The notes under the pieces were generated by a model. The model was not told the origin of the DNA. It did no database searches and saw only the letters and a program-made list of their open reading frames with translations. DNA of 64,000 bases from Sinorhizobium terangae (lineage in GTDB: Bacteria; Pseudomonadota; Alphaproteobacteria; Rhizobiales; Rhizobiaceae), in NCBI RefSeq assembly GCF_029714365.1, contig NZ_CP121659.1:1736001-1800000 (forward strand), given 5' to 3'. Below, piece by piece: positions 52,650 through 60,640 of the stretch (positions are counted from its first letter, which is position 1; each line of letters starts with the position of its first letter). The translations under genes were made by a program, and so were the position numbers.

Positions 52650-52665
52650 ATAAAGATATCTTTAT
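52650..52665. promoter_or_regulatory. 16-base palindrome upstream of bmt, SahR-like operator
   Basis: ATAAAGATATCTTTAT is a perfect dyad, followed at once by ATCTT as a further half-repeat, 35 bases before the bmt ATG. From memory it resembles operators proposed for the ArsR-family regulator SahR (S-adenosylhomocysteine responsive) in alphaproteobacterial methionine genes. The palindrome is certain; the regulator is inferred. Confidence 0.6.
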
Positions 52666-52700
52666 ATCTTGTTGCAATCTCTTTCAGCCGGGAAAAACCG

Positions 52701-53720
52701 ATGTCTGCTTCCGCCAATGCCCTTTCCTATCTCCTTGCCCAGAAGGGCGTTCTGCTTGCCGATGGCGCGACCGGGACGTCGCTCTTTGCCATGGGGCTCG
52801 AAGCCGGCGAAGCGCCGGAGCTCTGGAACGAGGCAAAGCCGCAGAACATCACCAAGCTGCATCAGGATTTCGTCGATGCTGGCGCCGACATCATCCTCAC
52901 CAATTCCTTCGGCGGCACGCGCCATCGCCTGAAACTGCACCAGGCCGAAGATCGCGTGCATGCGCTGAACAAGCGCGCTGCCGAGATCGCCCGCGCCGTT
53001 GCCGATAAGGCGCCGCGCAAGGTCATCACCGCTGGCTCCGTCGGCCCGACCGGCGAACTCCTGGTCCCGCTCGGCGCGCTTTCCTATGAGGATGCCGTTG
53101 CGGCCTTTGCCGAGCAGATCGAAGGCCTGAAGGCGGGGGGCGCGGAAGTGGCCTGGATCGAGACCATGTCCTCGCCGGACGAGATCCGCGCGGCGGCTGA
53201 AGCAGCAACCAAGGTGGGCCTCCCTTACGTTTATACCGGCTCGTTCGATACCGCCGGCAAGACGATGATGGGCCTGCACCCGAAGGACATTCACACCGTC
53301 GCCGGCGATATTGGCGAAGGCCCGGTCGCGGTTGGCGCAAATTGCGGCGTCGGCGCCTCCGACATCCTCTCTTCGCTGCTCGACATGACCGCGGCGAAGC
53401 CTGAGGCGACCGTCGTCGTCAAGGGCAATTGCGGCATTCCGGAATTCCGTGGCTCCGAGATCCATTATTCCGGCACCCCGCCGCTGATGGCGGAATATGT
53501 GCGGCTCGCGGTTGATGCCGGGGCGAAGATCATAGGCGGCTGCTGCGGCACCTCCTGCAACCATCTTGCCGCCATGCGGCTTGCGCTCGACAATCACGCG
53601 AAGGGCGAACGCCCGACGCTCGACCTCATCGTCGAAAAAATCGGTCCGCTGCGCAACAAGACCGCCGACGCAGGCGCCTCCGCACCGACCCGCGAACGCG
53701 CTGGCCGCCGCCGCGCCTGA
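52701..53720 (+). CDS. bmt: Betaine-homocysteine S-methyltransferase
   Basis: 339-residue zinc-dependent methyltransferase that makes methionine from homocysteine with glycine betaine, yielding dimethylglycine. The substrate-barrel opening LLADGATGTSLFAMGL, the strand ILTNSFGGTRHRLKLH, ITAGSVGPTGELL and the three zinc ligands (Cys in VGANCGVGASD and the pair in IGGCCGTSC) are visible. It fits the rhizobial Bmt (betaine-specific, cobalamin-independent), known in S. meliloti. It lies 1.7 kb after the betaine-type importer. The final 15 residues are basic. A palindromic operator precedes it and a terminator follows. Confidence 0.93.
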   Translation: MSASANALSYLLAQKGVLLADGATGTSLFAMGLEAGEAPELWNEAKPQNITKLHQDFVDAGADIILTNSFGGTRHRLKLHQAEDRVHALNKRAAEIARAVADKAPRKVITAGSVGPTGELLVPLGALSYEDAVAAFAEQIEGLKAGGAEVAWIETMSSPDEIRAAAEAATKVGLPYVYTGSFDTAGKTMMGLHPKDIHTVAGDIGEGPVAVGANCGVGASDILSSLLDMTAAKPEATVVVKGNCGIPEFRGSEIHYSGTPPLMAEYVRLAVDAGAKIIGGCCGTSCNHLAAMRLALDNHAKGERPTLDLIVEKIGPLRNKTADAGASAPTRERAGRRRA

Positions 53721-53747
53721 GACAGACTGCGCAGAACGAAACGACAA

Positions 53748-53781
53748 ACGCTCCGGAGCGATGTGCTCGGAGCGTATTTTT
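53748..53781 (+). terminator. Terminator after bmt
   Basis: ACGCTCCG and CGGAGCGT form an 8-base stem with a 12-base loop, followed by ATTTTT. It begins 28 bases after the bmt stop. Confidence 0.8.
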
Positions 53782-54021
53782 GCTCTCCGGCAAGAATCAG
53801 ACGTTGCGGTCTGTCGCGCCGGGCGTCGTGCGCCGGTCGCGATATTTTGCGACCGAGGCCGACGCAGTCGGCGGCGCACATCGGCAATATCAAGCGGCAA
53901 ATAGCTTTTCGGCCCCAAGGCCACGTCAGTCACCGCCGCGGCGCTCGTTGCCGGCAACGCTTGCAGGCGCCGGGTTGCTGTCCTATCCCCGGAGACGTTT
54001 CGATTCGACGGGAGACGATTC

Positions 54022-54369
54022 ATGAGTGTCGGGCCAGCCGCGTTTCCGGACAGAGACACGACCGCCGCCAAGCTTTCGAGCTTCGGCGAAGCAGATCAGG
54101 CTTTCGTCAAGCTGCTGATGGAAAACCCCGAGCAGGACGAAAACCTCATGGAAGGCCTGTACCGACATCTCCAACTCGCCGCCGAGGCACCCCTCCTGAA
54201 TTCATTGAAGTTGGAGAAGCTCGGACAGTGGCTTGGCAACGAGGCCCCGGCCCGGCTTCAGATGCGCCTCATGGAAGCAGCGCGCTCCAGCCAGCACCCG
54301 GCCTGCCAAGCGTTCCGGGCTGGGCTGGCGAATTCCGGCGGCCTGCAGCGGGCTTACCCGAAGGCCTAG
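54022..54369 (+). CDS. Hypothetical helical protein
   Basis: 115 residues, no signal peptide or membrane span. The middle (DQAFVKLLMENPEQDENLME then LYRHLQLAAEAPLLNSLKLEKLGQWLG) is strongly helical, and the end carries a Cys and Gly-rich turn. GGGAGACG is eight bases before the ATG. Codon third-position GC is consistent with a real gene. It is 301 bases after bmt, a stretch with only the terminator visible, and is followed by a palindromic repeat pair. No family was recognised. Confidence 0.6.
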   Translation: MSVGPAAFPDRDTTAAKLSSFGEADQAFVKLLMENPEQDENLMEGLYRHLQLAAEAPLLNSLKLEKLGQWLGNEAPARLQMRLMEAARSSQHPACQAFRAGLANSGGLQRAYPKA

Positions 54370-54414
54370 CAACTTCGATGCAGCAGCAGGCACCGGCTTC
54401 ACTGGCAGCGCTCC

Positions 54415-54590
54415 TTGCCCCTCACCCTGCCCTCTCCCCGCAAGCGGGGCGAGGGTGAGTCGCGCCCGCGGCTCGTGACTCGCCCCTTCAACAGCCCTGA
54501 CAGAATGGCTTGGAATTTGCCGAAGCCCGCGCGGCGTCGCCCCTTCTCCCCGCCCGCGGGGAGAAGGTGCCGGCAGGCGGATGAGGGGCG
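54415..54590. repeat. Palindromic repeat pair between hypothetical gene and VWA gene
   Basis: Arm 54415-54458 (CCTCACCCTGCCCTCTCCCC, then GCAAGCGGGGCGAGGGTGAG) and arm 54539-54590 (CCTTCTCCCCGCCCGCGGGG, then AGAAGGTGCCGGCAGGCGGATGAGGGG) are each strong hairpins separated by ~80 bases. They are the same kind as at 58067-58247. Confidence 0.8.
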
Positions 54591-54601
54591 GTTCCGCGGA
54601 G

Positions 54602-56611
54602 TCACTCGCCAGAAAGCCCCTTCGCCAGGCGCACCAGATTGACGAACTCGCCGCGATAGCCGAAGGGATCGGCCCCCTTGGCGCCCGCCGCCAGCTCGGA
54701 GATCGCCGCATAGGAATAGCCGGCAAGCGCCGGGTTTCTCGCAAGCTTCTGGCCGAAGGCGGCGACGGCTGTGGAGAATCGGACGTCTGCCGAGGCTTCG
54801 CCGAGCGAAGGCTCCGCATTCGCCTCAGTGACCGGCGTGGTGATCAACTCGCTCTTGTCGCTGTCCGGCTTTTTGTAGCGGATCTTGAGATAGGCTAGCT
54901 CGCCCGAATGCGCCGTTGCGTCCGCGTCCGGCTTCTCCGCCGTCGCATAGCGCAGGTCGTCGTTGAGGACAGCCGGGCTTCCCTTCGGCGTCACTTCGTA
55001 GATCGCGGTGACGCTGTGGCCCGAGCCGATATCGCCGGCATCCACCCGGTCATTGTTGAAATCCTCGCGTTTCAGTGCCCGGGTCTCGTAGCCGATCAAA
55101 CGATACTCCGCGATTGCTGCCGGATTGAACTCCACTTGCAGCTTGACGTCCTTGGCGATCGGGAAGAGCGACGAGCCCGCCTCCTCGACCAGGGTTTTCT
55201 GGGCTTCGGCGAGGGTGTCTATATAGGTTGCAACGCCGTTGCCGTTCTGGGCGATCGCCTGCATCAGTGCGTCGTTGTAGTTGCCGCGGCCGAAGCCAAG
55301 CACCGAGAGAAAGACTCCGCTCTTGCGCTTTTCCTCGACCAGCCGCTTGAGCTCCTCGTCGCTTGACGGGCCGACATTGAAGTCGCCGTCGGTCGCCAGC
55401 AGGATGCGGTTGACGCCGTCCTTGACGCGGGCCTTTTCAGCCAGCTGGTAGGCCGCGTCGATGCCGGCAGCGCCGGCCGTCGAACCGCCGGGCGTCAGCG
55501 TATCGATCGCCGCCAGGATCTTCGCCTTATCCTTGACCGCCGTCGGCTCGAGCACCGTGCCGGCGTTGCCGGCATAGGTGACGATCGACACCGTGTCTTC
55601 CGGCTTCAGCTTGTCGACGAGCAGCCGGAAGGCGTTCTTCAACAGCGGCAGTTTGTCCGGCTCGTCCATGGAACCGGAAACGTCGATCAGGAAGACGAGG
55701 TTGGCCTTCGGCGCCTCCGCCGGCACGACCTCGTAGCCCTTGATTGCCACATGCATCAGGCGCGTGCCCGCGTTCCATGGGGTGGGCGTGACGGTAACCG
55801 TCGCCCTGAAGGGTTCCCTGGCCGACGCCGGGCGCGGCCAGTCGTAGGGGAAATAATTGACCATCTCCTCGATCCGCACGGCATCGGGGTTGGGCATCTC
55901 ACCCGCCATCAGCGAGCGGCGGACGAAGGAATAGGAGGCCGTATCGACATCGGCGGAGAAGGTCGAGACCGGCTCGGCCGCCACGGCCTTCACCGGATTG
56001 GCATCGGCGTTGCCAAAACGCTCGCGGTTTTCGATCGGCGGCGGAAGAATGTCGCCCGGTGTCGTCGGCGCCGGCATGATCTCCATGCGCCCGCGCGCAG
56101 CAAAGCCGGCGGCTCCACCGAGCGTGCTCATCGGAGCGGCGGCATCGGCGGCCGTTCCGCTCGCCATCGCGTCGGCTTCCGCGGCCGCCGGTGCTTCGCT
56201 TTCCACTTCTTCCGCAATTTTTGCAGCGGCCTGTGCCGGCTGCGAGCGAGCAAGCGACGCGGCGCCCTGCGCTTCAGGCGCGGCCGGCTTCGATTCGGTG
56301 TTTGCAGCAATCTCGGTTTGCTGCTCGGGCAGCCGATCATTGCGGGCTGTTTCCAGTGTCAGGTACATGGCGGCGGGGACGACGATCAGCGTTGCCAGCG
56401 CCGATCCGGCAAGCAATTTCCGGTTCATAATGGGGCTCCGAATCCGGTTGAGGATGGAGCTTGGACGAAGGGATGGCGCGGATCCTTGGGGGGCACCCGA
56501 ATTTTCCGCCGTATCATAGGCTTCCATAGCCGCAGCGAGCGCGCGCGCCCGCGCCTCGCCCGAAGGCATCGGCGGCAGCTTTCCGGCAAGCTTTTCGAAA
56601 TCGTCGGTCAT
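54602..56611 (-). CDS. VWA-domain protein with N-terminal anti-sigma-like segment (YfbK type)
   Basis: 669 residues. A ~60-residue cytoplasmic start (MTDDFEKLAGKLPPMPSGEA) is followed by one membrane span (LLAGSALATLIVVPAAMYLTL, around 68-88), a long Ala/Pro/Glu-rich linker, the VWA-N region (STFSADVDTASYSFVRRSL) and a VWA domain with MIDAS motif VFLIDVSGSMDEPDK, Thr in TLTPGGST and ATDGDFNVG. A DUF3520-like C-terminus follows. The ATG at 56611 or a GTG at 56617 both follow AAGGAGG. It overlaps the ECF sigma gene stop region by 3-4 bases, so the cytoplasmic part likely restrains that sigma factor (inferred). Confidence 0.87.
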   Translation of the reverse strand: MTDDFEKLAGKLPPMPSGEARARALAAAMEAYDTAENSGAPQGSAPSLRPSSILNRIRSPIMNRKLLAGSALATLIVVPAAMYLTLETARNDRLPEQQTEIAANTESKPAAPEAQGAASLARSQPAQAAAKIAEEVESEAPAAAEADAMASGTAADAAAPMSTLGGAAGFAARGRMEIMPAPTTPGDILPPPIENRERFGNADANPVKAVAAEPVSTFSADVDTASYSFVRRSLMAGEMPNPDAVRIEEMVNYFPYDWPRPASAREPFRATVTVTPTPWNAGTRLMHVAIKGYEVVPAEAPKANLVFLIDVSGSMDEPDKLPLLKNAFRLLVDKLKPEDTVSIVTYAGNAGTVLEPTAVKDKAKILAAIDTLTPGGSTAGAAGIDAAYQLAEKARVKDGVNRILLATDGDFNVGPSSDEELKRLVEEKRKSGVFLSVLGFGRGNYNDALMQAIAQNGNGVATYIDTLAEAQKTLVEEAGSSLFPIAKDVKLQVEFNPAAIAEYRLIGYETRALKREDFNNDRVDAGDIGSGHSVTAIYEVTPKGSPAVLNDDLRYATAEKPDADATAHSGELAYLKIRYKKPDSDKSELITTPVTEANAEPSLGEASADVRFSTAVAAFGQKLARNPALAGYSYAAISELAAGAKGADPFGYRGEFVNLVRLAKGLSGE

Positions 56612-56613
56612 GA

Positions 56614-57141
56614 TCACACAGCCTCCTTACCGAGCATTGTCCGCAGACGCCTGCGCGCCTCATGAACATGCCAGGAGATGGTCGCCTCGGAGCAGCCGAG
56701 CACGTCTGCCGCTGCGGCATGGCTCAAGCCTTCGGCGTAGACGAGCAGGACGGCATCGCATTGTTTCTCCGGCAGCGCCCGGACTGCCGTCCAGAGCGCT
56801 TCCTGCCGGTTCTCGTCCTCTCCGTCCGGTGTGCCCTGCGCCGCTAGATCCGACGCATAGGCTGCGATCTTGCGCTCGTCACACACTCGACGGCGGCGAT
56901 GGTCGCGCGCGGCATTAAGCGTCAGCGTATAGAGCCAGGTGCGGAAACGACTGGTGCCACGAAAGCCGCGGATCGCGGAACCGAGGCGAATGCAGACATC
57001 CTGCGCGATATCCTCCGCATCGGTCACGTTGCCGGTCCAGCGCCAGGCAACCGCGTGGACGAAATCATAGTGGCGCTCGACCAGAAGGCTGAACGCCTCC
57101 CTGTCGCCCCTCACCGCCCTTTCAACGAGTTCCGCGTCCAA
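56614..57141 (-). CDS. ECF-type RNA polymerase sigma factor
   Basis: 175 residues with sigma region 2 (FSLLVERHYDFVHAVAWRWT then DAEDIAQDVCIRL, RFRTWLYTLTLNAARDHRRR) and region 4 (ALPEKQCDAVLLVYAEGLSH, AAAADVLGCSEATISWHVHEARRRL). The start is TTG at 57141 with GGAAGGCGGG upstream; no ATG fits. It is coupled to the VWA/anti-sigma-like gene. A GGAAC...TCTAA pair at 57172-57196 may be its own promoter. Signal and regulon are unknown. Confidence 0.92.
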   Translation of the reverse strand: MDAELVERAVRGDREAFSLLVERHYDFVHAVAWRWTGNVTDAEDIAQDVCIRLGSAIRGFRGTSRFRTWLYTLTLNAARDHRRRRVCDERKIAAYASDLAAQGTPDGEDENRQEALWTAVRALPEKQCDAVLLVYAEGLSHAAAADVLGCSEATISWHVHEARRRLRTMLGKEAV

Positions 57142-57171
57142 GTCCGTGCCCGCCTTCCACCTGTTTTCCCG

Positions 57172-57196
57172 TTAGACGTCCGCCGCCGACCGTTCC
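57172..57196 (-). promoter_or_regulatory. Possible ECF-type promoter
   Basis: On the minus strand GGAAC (57196-57192) and TCTAA (57176-57172) are separated by 15 bases, about two fewer than a standard sigma-E-like promoter. It is 31 bases before the TTG start, so autoregulation is possible. Confidence 0.3.
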
Positions 57197-57215
57197 TTGG
57201 GCCCTCGGGAAAAAA

Positions 57216-57983
57216 TTATCGCGGGAACGAAGCGACAACGGCGATAATCGGACCGAGCGGAAACAGACGATCGTGGCGATTGATCTCGGGCGCATAGAGG
57301 CTCGAAATCGTGCCATCGAGAAAGAGCGCGTTCGGGCAATCAAGCGCGTCACGAAACAGCGTCGCGAAATCATGAAAGCGCACCGGCCGTTTCGACACCG
57401 CGAAGACCACCTCGCCCCCGCTTGTCACGCCGACGCCGTTTCGGGTTTTCAAACTGTCGCTGTTTGCCAGGAAGCGCGGATGCAGCGCCCCGTCGATCAC
57501 CAGCATCGGACCGGATTGCGTCGCAAAGCGCGGCTTGATACCTGCGGCGCGATAGGCCTCCGCCGCCATAACGCCGGCTTTGCCGTCGCCGATGTAGAAG
57601 ACGCCGTTCGGCAGCAGGTGGAAATTGCCCCAGCCGGAATTGGTGTTGAGCGACGCCTGCTCCACGCCCTCTTCCACATACAGGCCAACGGGCGAGAGAT
57701 CCTCATGGTACATGCCGCCATTCATGGCGAAGACGAGATATTCGTCGCGGTGGCGCAGTTCGAGCGACAGCGCCTTGAAGGATTTGAACGGTACGCCCCC
57801 CTGGCCCTTGTTGTAGAGGCGAATGTCGCTCGCCGCCGGATCGAAGGAACAGACGACATAGTCCTCGCCCAGGTGGCTAACGCTCCGGCAGGCGGTGTCT
57901 GCCGCGTCGGCTGGCGAGGGCTTGGCAAAGCCGGCGGTGAGGATGGCGGCGCCGACGAGGAAGGCTTTCGGAAACAGCGGCAT
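57216..57983 (-). CDS. Secreted phosphodiester glycosidase (NAGPA)-family protein
   Basis: 255 residues. Signal peptide MPLFPKAFLVGAAILTAGFA, cleavage near ADAA. The domain has DYVVCSFDPAASDIRLY, VFAMNGGMYHEDLSPVGLYVE, NFHLLPNGVFYIGD, FATQSGPMLVIDG and FLDGTISSLYAPE, which are typical of the DUF2233/NAGPA family found in bacterial exported proteins. Members cleave sugar phosphodiesters; substrate here is unknown. ATG at 57983 is chosen; an in-frame ATG at 58019 adds a basic leader. It follows the ECF gene tail to tail with the same orientation, 75 bases upstream. Confidence 0.85.
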   Translation of the reverse strand: MPLFPKAFLVGAAILTAGFAKPSPADAADTACRSVSHLGEDYVVCSFDPAASDIRLYNKGQGGVPFKSFKALSLELRHRDEYLVFAMNGGMYHEDLSPVGLYVEEGVEQASLNTNSGWGNFHLLPNGVFYIGDGKAGVMAAEAYRAAGIKPRFATQSGPMLVIDGALHPRFLANSDSLKTRNGVGVTSGGEVVFAVSKRPVRFHDFATLFRDALDCPNALFLDGTISSLYAPEINRHDRLFPLGPIIAVVASFPR

Positions 57984-58066
57984 GGTTCGCGACTCGAAGC
58001 GGATCGTGAGGCGTAGCATCGCACGGATTGCGGCGAAAATTGCAGCGTGCGTTCGCCATCGCGGAA

Positions 58067-58247
58067 GGCCCCTCATCCGCCTGCCGGCACCTTCTCCCCG
58101 CAAGCGGGGCGAAGGGATCCGCCGCGCCCGCTCGCCCGGCTAGCCGAAGCCCCCTCGCCCAGCTAGCCGAATTGGAGACGAAAGGGCAAGCGGCGGCCTC
58201 TTAAGTCCCCTCTCCCCGCGTGCGGGGAGAGGGTTAGGGTGAGGGGC
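58067..58247. repeat. Palindromic repeat pair between NAGPA-like and iron-sulfur genes
   Basis: Arm 58067-58115 (CCCTCATCCGCCTGCCGGCACC, then TTCTCCCCGCAAGCGGGG) and arm 58206-58247 (CCTCTCCCCGCGTGCGGGGA, then GAGGGTTAGGGTGAGGGG) are hairpins in inverted relation to each other and match the elements at 54415-54590. Confidence 0.8.
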
Positions 58248-58259
58248 AATCCGCGTCGG

Positions 58260-58958
58260 CTACAAACTGAGCGCTGCCATGTGGAACCGGAGTTGCTGAG
58301 CCGGATAACGATAATCCCGCCCCACCGGACAGGCATCGCGCGAAAGACAGCCATGGGCGAGACAGCCGCCTGCCCCCGCCTGCGTCCTCAGATGTGTGCG
58401 GCAGCGGCCGACATCGAATGTGCCGGCGGCCAAGGCATCAGCCGGACAGGCGGAGCTGCACGGTTTTTCCACACAGGCGTCGCAAGGATGGCCAACCGAA
58501 ATGCTGCCCGTCCGCGGCAGTACCTGATCGAAGCCGAGCGCTCCCCGATACCCGTGCCAGAGGCCGTACTGCGGGTGGATAAGGATCCCGAGCGGCGAAG
58601 TCTTCAGCCTCTCGGCCCGCATTGCCCACTGCTGGAAGGGCTGCCAGGGCGGATCGGAAGGGAAATAGGCGATCGCTCCGGCGGCTTCCGCAACAGGCCG
58701 GATTACCTGCTTCGACCAATTGTCGAGCGGGTCGGCTCCTCCGCGAGCGGGCTCACCATCGCGCCAGCGGCTGAAAGGCTCCCAGAGCGAGCCGCCGATA
58801 TTGCCGATGAGCACGATGCTCGCGGCGGGTCTGCCGTCCGCCAGCATCGGAGCTTCCTCGCCATCGGCAAAACTCACCGTGCCACGCAAAAAAAGACCGT
58901 GCGGCGCGAGCGCCGCACGGATCGTTTCAAGCAATTCGTCCGCCGAGGGAACCGTCAT
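58260..58958 (-). CDS. Ferredoxin-like iron-sulfur protein next to the MttB gene
   Basis: 232 residues. The first ~150 residues carry no recognised motif except SIVLIGNIGGSLWEPFSRW and hydrophobic strands like epoxyqueuosine-reductase-type proteins. Cysteines cluster near residues 150-205: HPCDACVEKPCSSACPADAL gives one 4Fe-4S-like set, and GGCLAHGCLSRDACPVG a second, irregular set. It begins 4 bases inside a 19-codon ORF that follows mttB, so it is co-expressed. A role in reducing the corrinoid protein is plausible by context (inferred). It could also be an unrelated reductase. Confidence 0.72.
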   Translation of the reverse strand: MTVPSADELLETIRAALAPHGLFLRGTVSFADGEEAPMLADGRPAASIVLIGNIGGSLWEPFSRWRDGEPARGGADPLDNWSKQVIRPVAEAAGAIAYFPSDPPWQPFQQWAMRAERLKTSPLGILIHPQYGLWHGYRGALGFDQVLPRTGSISVGHPCDACVEKPCSSACPADALAAGTFDVGRCRTHLRTQAGAGGCLAHGCLSRDACPVGRDYRYPAQQLRFHMAALSL

Positions 58959-59014
58959 TTCGGTTTCGGCCCGTGTAGTTCGTAATGCGGGCGCCAGACG
59001 TCCTTCTGGATCAT
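58955..59014 (-). CDS. 19-codon ORF in frame with, and after, the mttB stop codon
   Basis: MIQKDVWRPHYELHGPKPK, ending TGA that overlaps the next ATG (ATGA). It is in the same frame as mttB and no other stop lies between the mttB TGA at 59068-59066 and this stop. GGCAGGGCGCAG precedes it weakly. It may serve translational coupling to the iron-sulfur gene, or be the remnant of a longer MttB tail. Confidence 0.4.
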   Translation of the reverse strand: MIQKDVWRPHYELHGPKPK

Positions 59015-59065
59015 GTCGGCCACCTGCGCCCTGCCGCCTTGCTCCCTGGCTCGCTCGGGAGCCTT

Positions 59066-60640
59066 TCAGGTGAAGGCGTCGGGCATCGAGTCCTTGCGCT
59101 TGGCGATGTAGTCCTTCAATGCCTCGTCGATTGCCGGGTCGAGGTAAGGCGCCTCGTAGTGCTCGAGCCAGCTGCGCGCCAGCGCATTGGCGCGCTGTTC
59201 GATCCGCTTCTCACCTTCGATTTCCCACTGCTCGAATGAATTGTTGTCGGCGAGCGGCGAGCGGTAGAAGGCGGTCTGGAAGTTCGCCTGCGTGTGGGCG
59301 CAGCCGAGATAGTGGCTGCCCGGTCCGACCTCGCGGATCGCGTCGAGCGCCTGGGCGTTTTCGGAAAGGTCCACGCCCTCGGCCATCTTCTGCATCATGC
59401 CGAGTTGGTCCTGGTCGATCATGAACTTCTCGTAGGACGAGACGAGGCCACCTTCGAGCCAACCGGCCGCATGCAGCACGAAGTTTGTGCCGGCGAGCAA
59501 CGTCATGTTGAGCGTGTTGGCAGACTCGTGCGCCGCCTGCGCATCCGGAACCTTGGAGCCGCAGAGCGAGCCGCCGGTACGGAACGGCAGGCCAAGGCGG
59601 CGCGCAAGCTGCGCCGCGCCGTAGGAAACGAGCGACGGTTCCGGCGTACCGAAGGTCGGCGCACCCGACTGCATCGAAATCGAGGCCGCGAAGGTGCCGA
59701 AGAGCACCGGCGCGCCCTTACGGATGAGCTGAGTGAAGGAGGCACCCGCGAGCACTTCGGCCAGAATCTGCGTCAGCGTGCCGGCGACCGTGACTGGGCT
59801 CATCGCGCCGGAGAGAATGAACGGCGAAAGCACGCACGCCTGGTTGTGCCGTGCATAGACCTTGAGCGCGCCCACCATGGTTTCATCGAAGACCATCGGC
59901 GAGTTGGCGTTGATGAGATTCAACGTCACCGTGTTCTTCTCGACGAAGTCGTCACCGAAGACGATCTTCGCCATAGCGATCGTGTCTTCGGCGCGTTCCG
60001 GCGCCGTGACCGAGCCCATGAACGGCTTGTCGGAATATTTGATATGGCTGTAGACCATATCGAGGTGACGCTTGTTGACCGGGATGTCGACCGGCTCGCA
60101 GACGGTTCCGCCGGACGAATGCATCGACGGGGCCATGTAGGCGAGCTTCACGAAATTGCGGAAATCCTCGATCGTCGCATAGCGGCGGTTGCCGTCGAGA
60201 TCGCGCACGAAGGGTGGTCCGTAGACCGGCGCAAAGATCGTGGCCTTGCCGCCGACATGGGCGCTGCGCTCGGGATTGCGCGCGTGCCAGGTGAAGTCCG
60301 ACGGCGCGGTCTTCAGCAGCTCACGGCAGAGCCCCTTCGGGAAATGAACGCGCTGGCCCCGCACGTCGGCGCCGGCGGCCTTCCAGAGATCGAGCGCTTC
60401 GGCGTCGTCGCGGAACTCGATGCCGATCTCCTCGAGCACAGTGTCGGCGTTGCGCTCGATGAGCTGCAGGCCTTCCTCGTCAAGCACCTCATATTCGCGA
60501 ATCTTGCGTTGGATATAGGGCAGAGACGGTCCCGGACCGCCGCCGGTGCGCGATGCACGGCGCGCCGCCGCTCCCCGTCCCTCGCCACGCGCACGGCGTC
60601 CGCCGCCTTCAACCGCGCCTTGATCTGTCACGTCGCTCAT
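59066..60640 (-). CDS. MttB-superfamily (trimethylamine/quaternary amine) corrinoid methyltransferase, non-pyrrolysine
   Basis: 524 residues. The MttB family core shows QRKIREYEVLDEEGLQLIER, FHWHARNPE-like FTWHARNPERSAHVGG, MHSSGGTVCEPVDIPVNKRHLDM, NANSPMVFDETM, GTFAASISMQSGAPTFGTPE and GPGSHYLGCAHTQANFQTAF. There is no in-frame TAG, so it is a non-pyrrolysine member; such proteins are known to demethylate glycine betaine, proline betaine or carnitine, passing methyl to a corrinoid protein. The first ~45 residues are Arg/Gly-rich. ATG at 60640 is chosen over a frame open to 60736. It is divergent from the corrinoid protein gene. Confidence 0.9.
   Translation of the reverse strand: MSDVTDQGAVEGGGRRARGEGRGAAARRASRTGGGPGPSLPYIQRKIREYEVLDEEGLQLIERNADTVLEEIGIEFRDDAEALDLWKAAGADVRGQRVHFPKGLCRELLKTAPSDFTWHARNPERSAHVGGKATIFAPVYGPPFVRDLDGNRRYATIEDFRNFVKLAYMAPSMHSSGGTVCEPVDIPVNKRHLDMVYSHIKYSDKPFMGSVTAPERAEDTIAMAKIVFGDDFVEKNTVTLNLINANSPMVFDETMVGALKVYARHNQACVLSPFILSGAMSPVTVAGTLTQILAEVLAGASFTQLIRKGAPVLFGTFAASISMQSGAPTFGTPEPSLVSYGAAQLARRLGLPFRTGGSLCGSKVPDAQAAHESANTLNMTLLAGTNFVLHAAGWLEGGLVSSYEKFMIDQDQLGMMQKMAEGVDLSENAQALDAIREVGPGSHYLGCAHTQANFQTAFYRSPLADNNSFEQWEIEGEKRIEQRANALARSWLEHYEAPYLDPAIDEALKDYIAKRKDSMPDAFT

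Noticed and set aside
59066..60640. Pyrrolysine-type MttB
   Set aside because: No in-frame TAG occurs within the gene; the frame ends at TGA, so it is a non-pyrrolysine family member.
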